This document shows, piece by piece, positions 44,738 through 54,031 of a DNA stretch of 64,000 nt; positions within the stretch are counted from its first letter, which is position 1, and every line of letters starts with the position of its first letter. The DNA lies in the NCBI GenBank assembly GCA_016707585.1, contig JADJHL010000008.1, positions 310,001-374,000 of the forward strand, in the 5' to 3' direction. The DNA comes from Ignavibacteriales bacterium (GTDB lineage: Bacteria; Bacteroidota; Ignavibacteria; Ignavibacteriales; Ignavibacteriaceae). The notes under the pieces were generated by a model that was not told where the DNA came from, searched no databases, and worked only from the letters and a program-made list of their open reading frames with translations. The position numbers were made by a program, and so were the translations under genes.

Positions 44738-45409
44738 ATGGGCTGGTTTTTAAAATTCCTAAACTCTTCTATCGGCAAAAAATTTATGATGGCTGTTACG
44801 GGGAGTTTTTTATTGATTTTTCTAATCATTCATTTGGTTGGAAATATTACTTTATTTTTTGGTGCAGGTGCGTTTAATACATACGTTTCGGCACTAGATA
44901 CTATCAAACCTTTAATACGTGTTATTGAAGTTGTTTTACTCGGCGCTTTTGTTCTGCATATCTTTAATGGATTAAGATTGTGGATGGAAAATAAAAAAGC
45001 GCGAGGAATTACTTATAAAGTAAATGGTTCAAAAGAAAACAGTACAATATTTTCAAGGACTATGGCGATAACTGGTTCAATAATATTAATTTTTCTTGTA
45101 TCGCATCTTGCAACTTTTTTCTGGAGATTTAATGTGCACGATCCCATGGGTCTTGCAACGCACCATCAATATTACGATGTAGTTGTTTACTTTTTTAATA
45201 TTTGGTGGTATTCAATTCTCTATGTAGTTGCTATGATTTTTCTGGGTTATCATCTTAATCATGGATTCCAAAGTGCTTTTCAAACATTTGGATGGAATCA
45301 TAACAGATATTTTCCAACAATTAAAATAATTGGAACCATCTATGCAATTATTATGGCTTTAGGATTTGCCTCAATGCCAATTTATTTTTTATTAGGAGGA
45401 GGTAACTAA
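44738..45409 (+). CDS. sdhC: Succinate dehydrogenase/fumarate reductase cytochrome b subunit, B type
   Basis: 223 residues, five predicted membrane helices, with His residues in helices (LIFLIIHLVGN, AFVLHIFNGLRLW, LVSHLATFF, YHLNHGFQSAFQTFG) suited to two heme b groups. This matches the B-type SdhC/FrdC of Bacteroidota. It anchors the SdhA/SdhB pair and reacts with menaquinone. AAGGAG SD; its stop overlaps the sdhA start in TAATG. Confidence 0.94.
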   Translation: MGWFLKFLNSSIGKKFMMAVTGSFLLIFLIIHLVGNITLFFGAGAFNTYVSALDTIKPLIRVIEVVLLGAFVLHIFNGLRLWMENKKARGITYKVNGSKENSTIFSRTMAITGSIILIFLVSHLATFFWRFNVHDPMGLATHHQYYDVVVYFFNIWWYSILYVVAMIFLGYHLNHGFQSAFQTFGWNHNRYFPTIKIIGTIYAIIMALGFASMPIYFLLGGGN

Positions 45410-47319
45410 TGGCAAAGCTTGATTCAAAAATTCCTGCAGGAAACATTTCAGAAAAATGGACAAACCATAAATTCAATATGAAGTTGGTTAATCCATCCAA
45501 CAAAAGAAAATTTGATATTATTGTTGTTGGAACAGGTTTAGCTGGCGCTTCTGCCGCAGCCTCACTTGGCGAACTTGGTTATAATGTAAAAGCATTTACT
45601 TTTCATGACAGTGCGAGAAGAGCACACAGTATTGCCGCACAAGGTGGAATTAACGCATCCAAGAATTATCAAAATGATGGTGATTCGGATTTTAGATTAT
45701 TTTATGATACTGTTAAAGGCGGAGATTTTCGTGCGCGTGAAGCAAATGTTCATCGTCTTGCAGAAGTAAGCGGAAACATTATTGATCAATGTGTTGCACA
45801 AGGTGTTCCATTCGCAAGAGATTACGGCGGCTTGCTTGATAACCGTTCATTTGGTGGTGCACAGGTTTCCAGAACTTTTTATGCTAGAGGACAAACGGGA
45901 CAACAATTGTTACTCGGTGCTGTTAGTGCTTTGAATCGACAAGTTGATAAAGGCTCTGTTAAGTTATACTTAAGAAGAGAAATGCTTGATGTTGTAATAA
46001 TTGATGGAGCCGCAAAAGGAATTGTTGTTAGAAATTTATTAACCGGTGAGATTGAAAAATATTCCGCTCACGCAGTCGTCCTTGCAACCGGAGGATACTC
46101 AAACGTTTTCTTCTTATCGACGAATGCGATGAACTGTAATGCAACAGCAATTTGGCGGGCACATAAACGTGGAGCTTATTTTGCAAATCCTTGCTTTACA
46201 CAAATTCATCCAACTTGCTTACCATTGCACGGTGAATCTCAATCCAAACTAACATTGATGAGCGAATCTTTACGTAATGATGGAAGAGTTTGGGTATCAA
46301 AGAAAAAAGCTGATATGAGAAATCCTGCTGATATCCCTGAAGATGAAAGAGACTATTATCTTGAAAGAAAATATCCTTCATTCGGAAATCTTGCACCAAG
46401 AGATATTTCATCACGCGCGGCAAAAGAAGTTTGTGATGAAGGAAGAGGCGTAAAGGGTGGAGATGCAGTTTATCTGGATTTCAAAGATGCAATAAATCGT
46501 CTTGGCCAAAAAGTAATCGAAGAACGATACGGAAACTTGTTTGAGATTTATGAAACAATCACTGGTGAAAATCCATACAAATCTCCTATGATGATTTATC
46601 CGGCTCCACATTATACAATGGGTGGTTTGTGGGTTGATTACAATTTGATGAGCAATGTTCCGGGATTATTTGTACTCGGCGAAGCAAACTTCTCAGATCA
46701 CGGTGCAAATCGTTTAGGTGCTTCTGCACTTATGCAAGGCTTGGCTGATGGTTATTTTGTTATTCCTTACACAATGGGAAATTATCTTGCCGGTGATAAA
46801 CCAACATTAGTAAAAACTGATCATCCCGAATTTGAAAAAGTTGCTAAGGAAGTAAAAGATCTAACAAACAAACTTCTTTCTATAAAAGGAAAGAGAACTG
46901 TTGATGATCTTCATAAGCAACTTGGCAGGATAATGTGGGATAATGTTGGTATGGGCAGAAATGAAGCCGGATTGAAAAAAACTATTGAGCAGATCAGACA
47001 GGTAAAAGAAGAGTTCTGGAAAAATGTAACAATTCCTGGCAGCGGTGATGATGTCAATCAAACACTTGAACGCGCGGGAAGATTAGTTGATTATTTTGAA
47101 CTCGGTGAACTTATGGCGCTTGATGCACTTGATAGAAAAGAATCCTGTGGTGGACACTTCCGTGAAGAGTACCAGTTTGAAGATGGCGAAGCAAAACGTG
47201 ATGATGAAAATTATTCTTATGTGGCTGCGTGGGAATTTGCAGGCGAGAATAAATGGAATCTACACAAAGAAGAACTGAAGTATGAGTATGTAAAACAGGC
47301 AATTAGGAGTTACAAATAA
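45409..47319 (+). CDS. sdhA: Succinate dehydrogenase/fumarate reductase flavoprotein subunit
   Basis: 636 residues. FAD-binding VVGTGLAGASAAASLGELGY, the flavin-linking region with RRAHSIAAQGGINASKNYQNDGDS, active-site HPTCLP and GASALMQGLADGYF. It interconverts succinate and fumarate on the cytoplasmic face. The sequence type fits B-type SdhA/FrdA of Bacteroidota. The direction in vivo (succinate oxidation or fumarate respiration) cannot be told from sequence. Overlaps both neighbours by 1 nt. Confidence 0.96.
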   Translation: MAKLDSKIPAGNISEKWTNHKFNMKLVNPSNKRKFDIIVVGTGLAGASAAASLGELGYNVKAFTFHDSARRAHSIAAQGGINASKNYQNDGDSDFRLFYDTVKGGDFRAREANVHRLAEVSGNIIDQCVAQGVPFARDYGGLLDNRSFGGAQVSRTFYARGQTGQQLLLGAVSALNRQVDKGSVKLYLRREMLDVVIIDGAAKGIVVRNLLTGEIEKYSAHAVVLATGGYSNVFFLSTNAMNCNATAIWRAHKRGAYFANPCFTQIHPTCLPLHGESQSKLTLMSESLRNDGRVWVSKKKADMRNPADIPEDERDYYLERKYPSFGNLAPRDISSRAAKEVCDEGRGVKGGDAVYLDFKDAINRLGQKVIEERYGNLFEIYETITGENPYKSPMMIYPAPHYTMGGLWVDYNLMSNVPGLFVLGEANFSDHGANRLGASALMQGLADGYFVIPYTMGNYLAGDKPTLVKTDHPEFEKVAKEVKDLTNKLLSIKGKRTVDDLHKQLGRIMWDNVGMGRNEAGLKKTIEQIRQVKEEFWKNVTIPGSGDDVNQTLERAGRLVDYFELGELMALDALDRKESCGGHFREEYQFEDGEAKRDDENYSYVAAWEFAGENKWNLHKEELKYEYVKQAIRSYK

Positions 47320-48089
47320 TGAAAGCAAAAAAATTAAATCTAACGCTTAATATCTGGAGACAGAAAAATTCAAAGTCTGTTGGAAGTTTTGCTGAATACA
47401 AAGTTCAGGTTTCTCCTGATGCATCTTTTCTTGAAATGCTTGATGAGTTAAACAATACTCTTGAATTAAAAGGCGAAGAAGCTGTCCATTTTGAAAGTGA
47501 TTGCCGCGAGGGTATCTGCGGGACATGCGGACTTGTAATCAATGGTCACGCACACGGACCATTACCAAAAATTGCAACCTGCCAGTTACATATGCGTAAC
47601 TTCAAAGATGGTGAAACAATTTGGGTTGAACCATTCAGAGCAAAAGCTTTTCCTGTTATAAAAGATTTAATGGTTGATCGATCAGGATTTGATAAAATTT
47701 TACAGGCTGGCGGATATGTTTCTATTAACACTGGCGGTGTTCCCGATGGAAATACTATTCCAATTCAGAAAGAGGTTTCCAGTTTAGCAATGGATGCTGC
47801 GGCTTGTATTGGCTGCGGAGCTTGTGTTGCTTCCTGTAAAAATGCCTCAGCAATGTTATTTGTTTCTGCTAAGGTTTCTCAATATGCCTTATTACCTCAA
47901 GGTCAACCAGAACGTTATCGCAGAGTTGAAAGAATGGTAAAGGTTATGGATGATCTTGGATTTGGAAGCTGTACAAACACTTATGCTTGTGAGGCTGAAT
48001 GCCCAAAAGGAATTTCCGTAACCAATATTGCTAGAATGAACAGAGACTTTATGATGGCGAAGATAAAATCCAAAGAAGTGGAAGTTTAG
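47319..48089 (+). CDS. sdhB: Succinate dehydrogenase/fumarate reductase iron-sulfur subunit
   Basis: 256 residues. The [2Fe-2S] site is CREGICGTCG with a later C (IATC), and the C-terminal half holds CIGCGACVASC and CTNTYACEAECPKGI for the [4Fe-4S] and [3Fe-4S] clusters. It links FAD in SdhA to the hemes and quinone in SdhC. Last gene of the operon, followed by a strong terminator. Confidence 0.96.
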   Translation: MKAKKLNLTLNIWRQKNSKSVGSFAEYKVQVSPDASFLEMLDELNNTLELKGEEAVHFESDCREGICGTCGLVINGHAHGPLPKIATCQLHMRNFKDGETIWVEPFRAKAFPVIKDLMVDRSGFDKILQAGGYVSINTGGVPDGNTIPIQKEVSSLAMDAAACIGCGACVASCKNASAMLFVSAKVSQYALLPQGQPERYRRVERMVKVMDDLGFGSCTNTYACEAECPKGISVTNIARMNRDFMMAKIKSKEVEV

Positions 48090-48120
48090 TGCTAAAACTT
48101 TGATATTTGTTCTAAATCAA

Positions 48121-48151
48121 ATCCCGATTAACTTTAATCGGGATTTTTTTA
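48121..48151 (+). terminator. Terminator of sdhCAB
   Basis: atcccgatta (48121-48130) and taatcgggat (48135-48144) form a perfect 10-bp stem with a 4-nt loop, followed by a T-run. Confidence 0.92.
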
Positions 48152-48188
48152 TATTTTTAGCCATCCAATCAAACAATAAGAGAATAAT

Positions 48189-50027
48189 ATGTTTGAGAAT
48201 GAAATAAAATTCATTAGTGATTTCACTCTTAATAAAGTTAAAGAGTTGGGATCATTTATAACTGTTGAAAAATTACTATCAACAGATATTCATCCTTCTA
48301 TAAAAAAGTATGTTGAAGGCGAAGTCAATTATTTGATTTCAGAGGATAGGAAAAAATTAATAGAGAATTCTTTGTTTGATTATTCAGGTAAAGAAATCTC
48401 AAATTATTTTGATCTTATCGGTGCAGAAATCAAAAAGACAAAAAAGATTTCTTATGAAGATATAAAGAATATTGTGTTACAAGCTGTTTCATTCAACGCT
48501 AATTATGTCGTTCGTCCAAAATGGTCTTTATCAAAACTGATTTTTGGAAATAGTAAATCAGTTTCAATCAATGAAATTCAGTTGATGTTTAACTACACTT
48601 ATTATTATGAATACCTGAATAATGTTTTTCTTGCTTACTTATCAAAGAAAAAAATTCTTAACATTTCTGTTACAGAATTTGAATTGATAATGAATAAAAT
48701 AGATCGTGAACTTTTTATGCTTCATCAAAGCAAGCTGGTTGATAACGCACTATACGCAATTGCAGATTACTTTAGCATCGGCGGGTTAAATAAATCATCT
48801 GTAACTATCGAATCTGTAGAGAATTTTTTAAAAGAAAAAAACTTAACAGAATTACTCTTTAAACTTAAACGAGCCTATGTAAATTCTAGTAAAAAGAAAG
48901 TTGATATTGATGAGTTAAGAAAAATACTATACTCAACGTTTACTATAGATTCTCCATTTGTTCAGGAAACTGAGGCAGAACCTGAAGAAGTAGCCCAGGA
49001 TGAAAAGCATTTTGAAAATCCGCTTAAAGATAATTTTGTTGCTGATGAAATTATAGAAGAAACAAAAGATCAAAACATTCTAGAAGTTAATAATAGCACT
49101 ACTAACATTGATGAAAATGAGCCTATTGAATTAGGAGTAAAAGACTTGTTTATAGAAGATGAATTAACAAGTGATCAGGAAGATGTTTCCAAAACAGAAC
49201 TGAATATTAAAACTGAGCCTGATGTTGAAAAAGCTATCGAACAAATTGAGCCACAGAAATTTGAAATAATAAGTGATGAAGAGATTAAAGCCCAGTTGGA
49301 TATTTTAGAACAAAGCGATTTTATTACTGATGAGGAAGAAAACAGTGACATCTTTAATGAATTAGAAATTCAGCAAGAAGAAGTAATTGAAAATACTGTT
49401 GATGAAACTGTAAAAAAAACGAAAATAGATGAAGAAGAATTACTGGCAAATCTAACAGAAGAGATAGAAAAATCTGAAGATGAAGAGATTATTATACTTG
49501 ATGAAAAAGAACAGGAAGATTTGCTTAATTTTTATGATAACGAACTTGAAATTTCGATAGATGATGACAATAATTTCTCATTAGAACCTAAAACACAGTT
49601 AGATAATGAAGAGAACAGCTTAGATGATCTTGTTGAATTAAAATTTGATCATGAATTATTAAATCAAGTAGAAGATAACGATGATGCAGTTCCGCTTGAG
49701 AAAATTGATTTTATTAAAGACCTAACCGATGAAAATACTGATGCAGAAAATAAAGTGGACGCACAACCAGTGCTTCTAAAGAAAAAGTCAGAAGATATTT
49801 TTAGTTATCTTTCAAACAAGGAAATTGATAGAATTATTAAAAGTTTGTTTAACTCCGATAGTGAAGACTTTGCAAATACTATAGAAAAAATGTCTGATTG
49901 CAGCACGTATGAAGATGCAACACATATTCTTGATAGTATTTTTAAGTATGCAAGAATAAAACCACACAGCAAAGATGCTAAATTACTTTCTGATGCTGTG
50001 GCCAAATATTTTAATGTGGATATATAA
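48189..50027 (+). CDS. Unknown large acidic protein encoded with obgE
   Basis: 612 residues. An N-terminal mixed helical domain (about 1-255, KYVEGEVNYLISEDRKK, VVRPKWSLSKLIFG), a long acidic low-complexity region (about 255-520, rich in Glu, Asp, Asn) and a compact C-terminal helical domain (about 525-612, SEDIFSYLSNKEIDRIIKSLFNSDSEDF). No signal peptide or membrane helix. The family is not recognised. Its TAATG overlap with obgE means the two are translated together, hinting at a link with ribosome assembly or growth control. Confidence 0.8.
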   Translation: MFENEIKFISDFTLNKVKELGSFITVEKLLSTDIHPSIKKYVEGEVNYLISEDRKKLIENSLFDYSGKEISNYFDLIGAEIKKTKKISYEDIKNIVLQAVSFNANYVVRPKWSLSKLIFGNSKSVSINEIQLMFNYTYYYEYLNNVFLAYLSKKKILNISVTEFELIMNKIDRELFMLHQSKLVDNALYAIADYFSIGGLNKSSVTIESVENFLKEKNLTELLFKLKRAYVNSSKKKVDIDELRKILYSTFTIDSPFVQETEAEPEEVAQDEKHFENPLKDNFVADEIIEETKDQNILEVNNSTTNIDENEPIELGVKDLFIEDELTSDQEDVSKTELNIKTEPDVEKAIEQIEPQKFEIISDEEIKAQLDILEQSDFITDEEENSDIFNELEIQQEEVIENTVDETVKKTKIDEEELLANLTEEIEKSEDEEIIILDEKEQEDLLNFYDNELEISIDDDNNFSLEPKTQLDNEENSLDDLVELKFDHELLNQVEDNDDAVPLEKIDFIKDLTDENTDAENKVDAQPVLLKKKSEDIFSYLSNKEIDRIIKSLFNSDSEDFANTIEKMSDCSTYEDATHILDSIFKYARIKPHSKDAKLLSDAVAKYFNVDI

Positions 50028-51016
50028 TGTTTATTGATTATGCTCAGATTGAAGTTAGTTCAGGTAAAGGTGGAGATGGTGCTGTAGCTTTTCGAAGAGA
50101 AAAATTTGTTCCTAAAGGTGGGCCAGCTGGCGGTAATGGAGGTACCGGTGGAAGTGTTATTTTTGAAACTCATCCAAATCTTTCAACTCTTTTAGATTTT
50201 AAATACAAGCGAAAATATTTTGCTGATAATGGAAAAGCGGGAGCCAATTCACTTAAAGATGGAAAGAATGGGGAAGATATTATAATAAAAGTTCCGGTTG
50301 GTACTATAGTTAAAGACGCAGAATCAAACGAAATTTTACTTGATCTATCTGAACCAAACAAACAAACAGTTTTTGCAAAAGGCGGAACTGGTGGCAAAGG
50401 GAATAGCAACTTTGCAACGCCAACGCGAAGAACACCAAGATTTGCAACTGATGGAAAACCTGCTGTTTATGCAAAACTAATTTTAGAATTAAAACTTATT
50501 GCAGATGTAGGTTTAGTTGGATTTCCAAATGCAGGTAAATCTACTTTGATTTCTAAAATCTCGGCAGCCAAACCTAAAATTGCTGATTATCCATTTACAA
50601 CATTAGAACCTAATTTGGGAATTGTGAGATATAAAGATTATCAAAGTTTTACAGTTGCTGATATTCCTGGAATTATTGAAGGCGCACATCAAGGTAAAGG
50701 GTTAGGAATAAAATTTTTAAGACACATTGAGCGCACAAAAATTTTACTATTCTTGATTGATATAAATTCAGAGGATTATCAAGAAGATTTTAATACACTT
50801 TATAACGAATTAAAAAAGTACAGTAAAAAACTTGTTGATAAAAAAATTCTAGTATCATTTTCAAAATCCGATCTTGTTGAAGATAAAGAAATTAAAAAAA
50901 TATTAAAGACAAAAATCAAAAAAATTAAAGAACCAATACTGGTATTTTCGTCTGCAACTGGTTTTGGACTTCAAGCATTGCTAGATAAGCTCTGGGAAAC
51001 CCTAAATATCCAATAA
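50027..51016 (+). CDS. obgE: Obg-family GTPase
   Basis: 329 residues: the glycine-rich Obg fold (about 1-158: SSGKGGDGAVAFRREKFVPKGGPAGGNGG) and a GTPase domain with G1 GFPNAGKST, G3 DIPGIIEGA and the G4-region SKSD. It lacks the C-terminal OCT domain of some homologues, as is common. Obg acts in 50S subunit maturation and stress/stringent responses. The start overlaps the preceding gene's stop. Confidence 0.96.
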   Translation: MFIDYAQIEVSSGKGGDGAVAFRREKFVPKGGPAGGNGGTGGSVIFETHPNLSTLLDFKYKRKYFADNGKAGANSLKDGKNGEDIIIKVPVGTIVKDAESNEILLDLSEPNKQTVFAKGGTGGKGNSNFATPTRRTPRFATDGKPAVYAKLILELKLIADVGLVGFPNAGKSTLISKISAAKPKIADYPFTTLEPNLGIVRYKDYQSFTVADIPGIIEGAHQGKGLGIKFLRHIERTKILLFLIDINSEDYQEDFNTLYNELKKYSKKLVDKKILVSFSKSDLVEDKEIKKILKTKIKKIKEPILVFSSATGFGLQALLDKLWETLNIQ

Positions 51017-51072
51017 TATCGCATTATTTTTGAATTTTAGAGGTAATGAATTATATTTACCACCTAAAATTT

Positions 51073-51146
51073 GGCGGGGTAGCTCAGTAGGTTAGAGCAG
51101 TGGAATCATAATCCACGTGTCGGGGGTTCGAATCCCTCCCCCGCTA
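51073..51146 (+). tRNA. tRNA with CAT anticodon (elongator Met, or Ile2)
   Basis: A full cloverleaf folds by eye. Acceptor ggcgggg (51073-51079) pairs with ccccgct (51139-51145) with a G-U first pair; D arm gctcagtaggttagagc; anticodon stem gtgga/tccac with loop atcataa and anticodon CAT (51107-51109); 5-nt variable loop; T arm ggggg-ttcgaat-ccctc. Discriminator A; no encoded CCA. The anticodon stem lacks the GGG/CCC of initiator tRNA, so it is not fMet. Met versus lysidine-modified Ile2 is not settled. Confidence 0.93.
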
Positions 51147-51166
51147 CAATATTAAGGAGAAAAATT

Positions 51167-51505
51167 ATGTACACTTTGTTAGTATTGTTAGCAACTGTTA
51201 TCGCCATACTTTTAGTTGTGATGGTTTTATTGCAATCAAGTAAAGGCGGAGGCTTAGCCGGAACCTTTGGTGGTGCTGGTATGGGTACTATGTTTGGATC
51301 TCGCAGAACTGCAGATTTCTTAAGTAAAGGAACCTGGTGGTTAGCTGGTGCTTTAGGTGCACTTGCTTTGGTAATTAATTTGTTTTTCTTACCAGGACAA
51401 ACTACTGCAGAACAGAGAAGTGTAATTCAGGAAAGTGGAAGACAAAACGTACCCACAACCCCAACACTTCCACAACAAAATCAGGTACCAACAAATGGTA
51501 ATTAG
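51167..51505 (+). CDS. secG: Protein translocase subunit SecG
   Basis: 112 residues with two membrane helices and the SecG pattern VMVLLQSSKGGGLAGTFGG...MFGSRRTADFLSKGTW between them, plus a Gln/Pro/Asn-rich C-terminal tail. It is part of the SecYEG channel. It lies 20 nt after the tRNA and may share its transcript. AAGGAG SD. Confidence 0.94.
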   Translation: MYTLLVLLATVIAILLVVMVLLQSSKGGGLAGTFGGAGMGTMFGSRRTADFLSKGTWWLAGALGALALVINLFFLPGQTTAEQRSVIQESGRQNVPTTPTLPQQNQVPTNGN

Positions 51506-51516
51506 TTTTATTTGAT

Positions 51517-51545
51517 AGCTCCGGTTTTTTAATCGGAGCTTTCTA
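51517..51545 (+). terminator. Terminator after secG
   Basis: agctccg (51517-51523) and cggagct (51534-51540) form a 7-bp stem with a T-rich loop, followed by ttctat. It overlaps the 3' end of the convergent dacB-like gene. Confidence 0.65.
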
Positions 51546-52800
51546 TATCCCAATTCGCAAGTAAAGTTACAATCTGATCTTGAACATCACGATAATATCC
51601 CCATCCACCTTTATTAAATTCAAAGATTATAGTAACGATTAGATCATCACCATTTTGTAAAGATAAATAACCTGCTAGACCAGAAACACCATTTAAACTA
51701 CCGGTTTTACCTCTAAAATTATTTTCAGCTTTCGTTCCCATTAATCTTCCACCTAGTGTTCCATCTACACCAGCAATGGTTAAGGAATTATAAAATTCAT
51801 CATAGTGAATTAAATCAAAATACATTTTTTCTAATAAACCATTAATGGCCAAAGCAGTTACCTGATCTGATCTGGAAATTCCCGAGCCATCCATAATTTC
51901 TGTTCCAGCGGAATGAATACTATTTTCTTTTAAGAATTTTTCAATAGCCTGTTGAGAAAAAAAAGAATTGCCTTGAACTCCACTGCTTTCTGCACCTAAA
52001 GTTTTGAATAAACATTCAGCTAAAAAGTTATCACTATGTTTATTAATTAATGCAATCAAATCATTAAGCAAAATTGATTTTTCAGCTAAGGGATAAGATT
52101 TCATAGGAGTGATTCCAACTAATACTTTTCCATTTACTTCAATGCCTGCAGATTTAAGTTTTTCATTTAATCGATTTGCAACAAACATTGGTGGATTTTT
52201 AACCATTTCTGTTATATACCGATATCTTCTTCTAATTTTTTTTCTGGTTGTAATTTTGTTTCTATCCAATACTAAAGCTGAAACTGGTGGAAGTTGTATA
52301 TTTGCCCCTTCTTCTTCAATCCAATCTTCTCTTGTATATATATCATCAACGTAAGAATCATCTCCGATTATGTTACCAGAAATATTTTTTATACCACGTT
52401 GGATAAGTCTATCTACAAGTTCCTGCAAATCAGAATCACTAAAGACAGCATTACCAAATCCTTTTATGTAAAGATTCCCATTAATCGTTCCGTCACTGAT
52501 ATCTAAATCATCAGTTAAAAGTTTTGTAGAAAGCTTATGATCATTACCCATAACTGTTAGTGAAGTTGCAGTAGTAAACAGTTTTGTTAGTGATGCTGGT
52601 GTCATCGGTTTATATTCATTAAGTGCAAAGATTGTATCCTGGGTTAAAGGATTATAAATCAAAATTCCACTTGAAGTATTTGGCGGCATACCGGCTAATA
52701 TCTCAGCAATTTTATTTGCAATCTCTTCTTTAGAAGTGGCAAAACTAATATTTGATAAAAGAACAATGATAAATAAAAATATTTTAATCATAACTCTCAA
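51529..52800 (-). CDS. dacB: D-alanyl-D-alanine carboxypeptidase/endopeptidase, PBP4 (S13) type
   Basis: 423 residues with a signal peptide. The three penicillin-binding motifs are present: SLTK (Ser70, Lys73), SDN in NKHSDNFLAE, and KTG in FRGKTGSLNGV. An inserted domain between the first two motifs is the S13 hallmark. It trims and cuts peptidoglycan cross-links in the periplasm. Start could be ATG 52800 or, more likely for a clean signal, ATG 52791. Confidence 0.93.
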   Translation of the reverse strand: MRVMIKIFLFIIVLLSNISFATSKEEIANKIAEILAGMPPNTSSGILIYNPLTQDTIFALNEYKPMTPASLTKLFTTATSLTVMGNDHKLSTKLLTDDLDISDGTINGNLYIKGFGNAVFSDSDLQELVDRLIQRGIKNISGNIIGDDSYVDDIYTREDWIEEEGANIQLPPVSALVLDRNKITTRKKIRRRYRYITEMVKNPPMFVANRLNEKLKSAGIEVNGKVLVGITPMKSYPLAEKSILLNDLIALINKHSDNFLAECLFKTLGAESSGVQGNSFFSQQAIEKFLKENSIHSAGTEIMDGSGISRSDQVTALAINGLLEKMYFDLIHYDEFYNSLTIAGVDGTLGGRLMGTKAENNFRGKTGSLNGVSGLAGYLSLQNGDDLIVTIIFEFNKGGWGYYRDVQDQIVTLLANWDIESSD

Positions 52801-52939
52801 AAAAAAATGATATTTTAAACTTAGTTAAATAATTTTTGTTGAATCGATTTCGTTTCAATGCAAATATAAACAGAAACTTTTCTTCAACTAAACACTAAAG
52901 TTTTATTACTAAAATAATTATTAACAATATAGGTTAAAT

Positions 52940-53794
52940 ATGGCCAAAGCAAAAAAGACGGACAAAGCATATCATAATGAAGATTTTTTATCATCATCTG
53001 ATGGAAGAACTTTAAGATTGCTTGCTGAATATCTGGAACCACAAGCAAGATTTAAAAAGCATAAAATTATTGATACAATTGTATTCTTTGGTTCTGCAAG
53101 ATTAAAGTCTAAAAAAGAAGCCCAATCTGAGTTTAACAAGATTAAAAATGTTAACCCCAAATCGATTCCAAATTTTGCAAAAGAATTACGCAAAGCGCAA
53201 CATCATTTAGAAATGTCTCGGTATTATGAAGATGCGGTTGAGTTATCAAAAAGATTAACTGAATGGTCTATGAATCTTGCAACAAATGCAAACCGATTTA
53301 TTATTTGTACTGGCGGTGGACCAGGAATTATGGAAGCTGCGAATAGGGGAGCTAAAAAAGCTGGCGGATATTCTGTTGGATTAAATATCAGCATTCCATT
53401 TGAGCAATACGTAAATCCGTATGTTACAAAAGAATTAAGTTTTGAATTCCATTATTTCTTTATGAGAAAATTTTGGTTTGCCTACTTATCAAAAGCTCTT
53501 GTTGTATTTCCTGGTGGCTTTGGAACTTTTGATGAGTTGTTTGAAATTATGACTCTTGTTCAGACTGAAAAGATTAGAAAAAAACTTGCTATAGTTATTT
53601 ATGATGAAAAGTACTGGAAAAGTGTTGTAAACTTTGATGCTCTAATTGAACATGGAGTGATTAATGAATCTGATCTAAAACTCTTTCATTTTTGTAATGA
53701 TGTAGATTCTGCCTTTAAAATTATTAAAGAACATCTTGAAAAGAATTTCTTAAAAGAACCATCTGTTTTGGAACCAAGAATTCATATCAAATAA
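52940..53794 (+). CDS. LOG-family Rossmann-fold protein
   Basis: 284 residues. The family motifs GGGPGIMEAANRGA and PGGFGTFDELFE are present. LOG proteins cleave nucleoside 5'-monophosphates; some act in cytokinin-like or nucleotide-stress metabolism. The N-terminal extension of about 70 charged residues is longer than in minimal LOG proteins and matches the long TIGR00730-like branch. Single gene. Confidence 0.9.
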   Translation: MAKAKKTDKAYHNEDFLSSSDGRTLRLLAEYLEPQARFKKHKIIDTIVFFGSARLKSKKEAQSEFNKIKNVNPKSIPNFAKELRKAQHHLEMSRYYEDAVELSKRLTEWSMNLATNANRFIICTGGGPGIMEAANRGAKKAGGYSVGLNISIPFEQYVNPYVTKELSFEFHYFFMRKFWFAYLSKALVVFPGGFGTFDELFEIMTLVQTEKIRKKLAIVIYDEKYWKSVVNFDALIEHGVINESDLKLFHFCNDVDSAFKIIKEHLEKNFLKEPSVLEPRIHIK

Positions 53795-53800
53795 GTGAAA

Positions 53801-53830
53801 AAAAAATCCCGCCAAAAGCGGGATTTTTTA
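53801..53830. terminator. Bidirectional terminator between the LOG gene and rpsU
   Basis: aatcccgc and gcgggatt form an 8-bp stem with loop caaaa, with an A-run before and a T-run after, fitting both convergent genes. Confidence 0.9.
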
Positions 53831-53836
53831 ATTGCA

Positions 53837-54031
53837 TTACATCATGATATTATCAGGACGATGAGCACGTCTAGCGGCTTTAATCTTTTCCATTCTCTTT
53901 TTAATAGAAGGCTTAACAAAGAAAGTTCTTTTCTTAAATTCCTTTAGCACACCAGAACGTTCATATTTTTTCTTAAAACGTCTTAGAGCTTTGTCAATGG
54001 ATTCACTATCGCCTATTTGAATGCCGACCAA
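53837..54031 (-). CDS. rpsU: 30S ribosomal protein S21
   Basis: bS21, 64 residues, with the conserved DKALRRFKKKYERSGVLKEFKKRTFFVKPSIKKR pattern. bS21 sits near the 3' end of 16S rRNA, close to the anti-SD, and aids initiation. The start codon is TTG, directly after the TAG stop of the upstream zinc-ribbon gene, and it is preceded by a strong SD (gaggtgat). In Bacteroidota relatives, bS21 controls its own mRNA through the SD. Confidence 0.96.
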   Translation of the reverse strand: MVGIQIGDSESIDKALRRFKKKYERSGVLKEFKKRTFFVKPSIKKRMEKIKAARRAHRPDNIMM

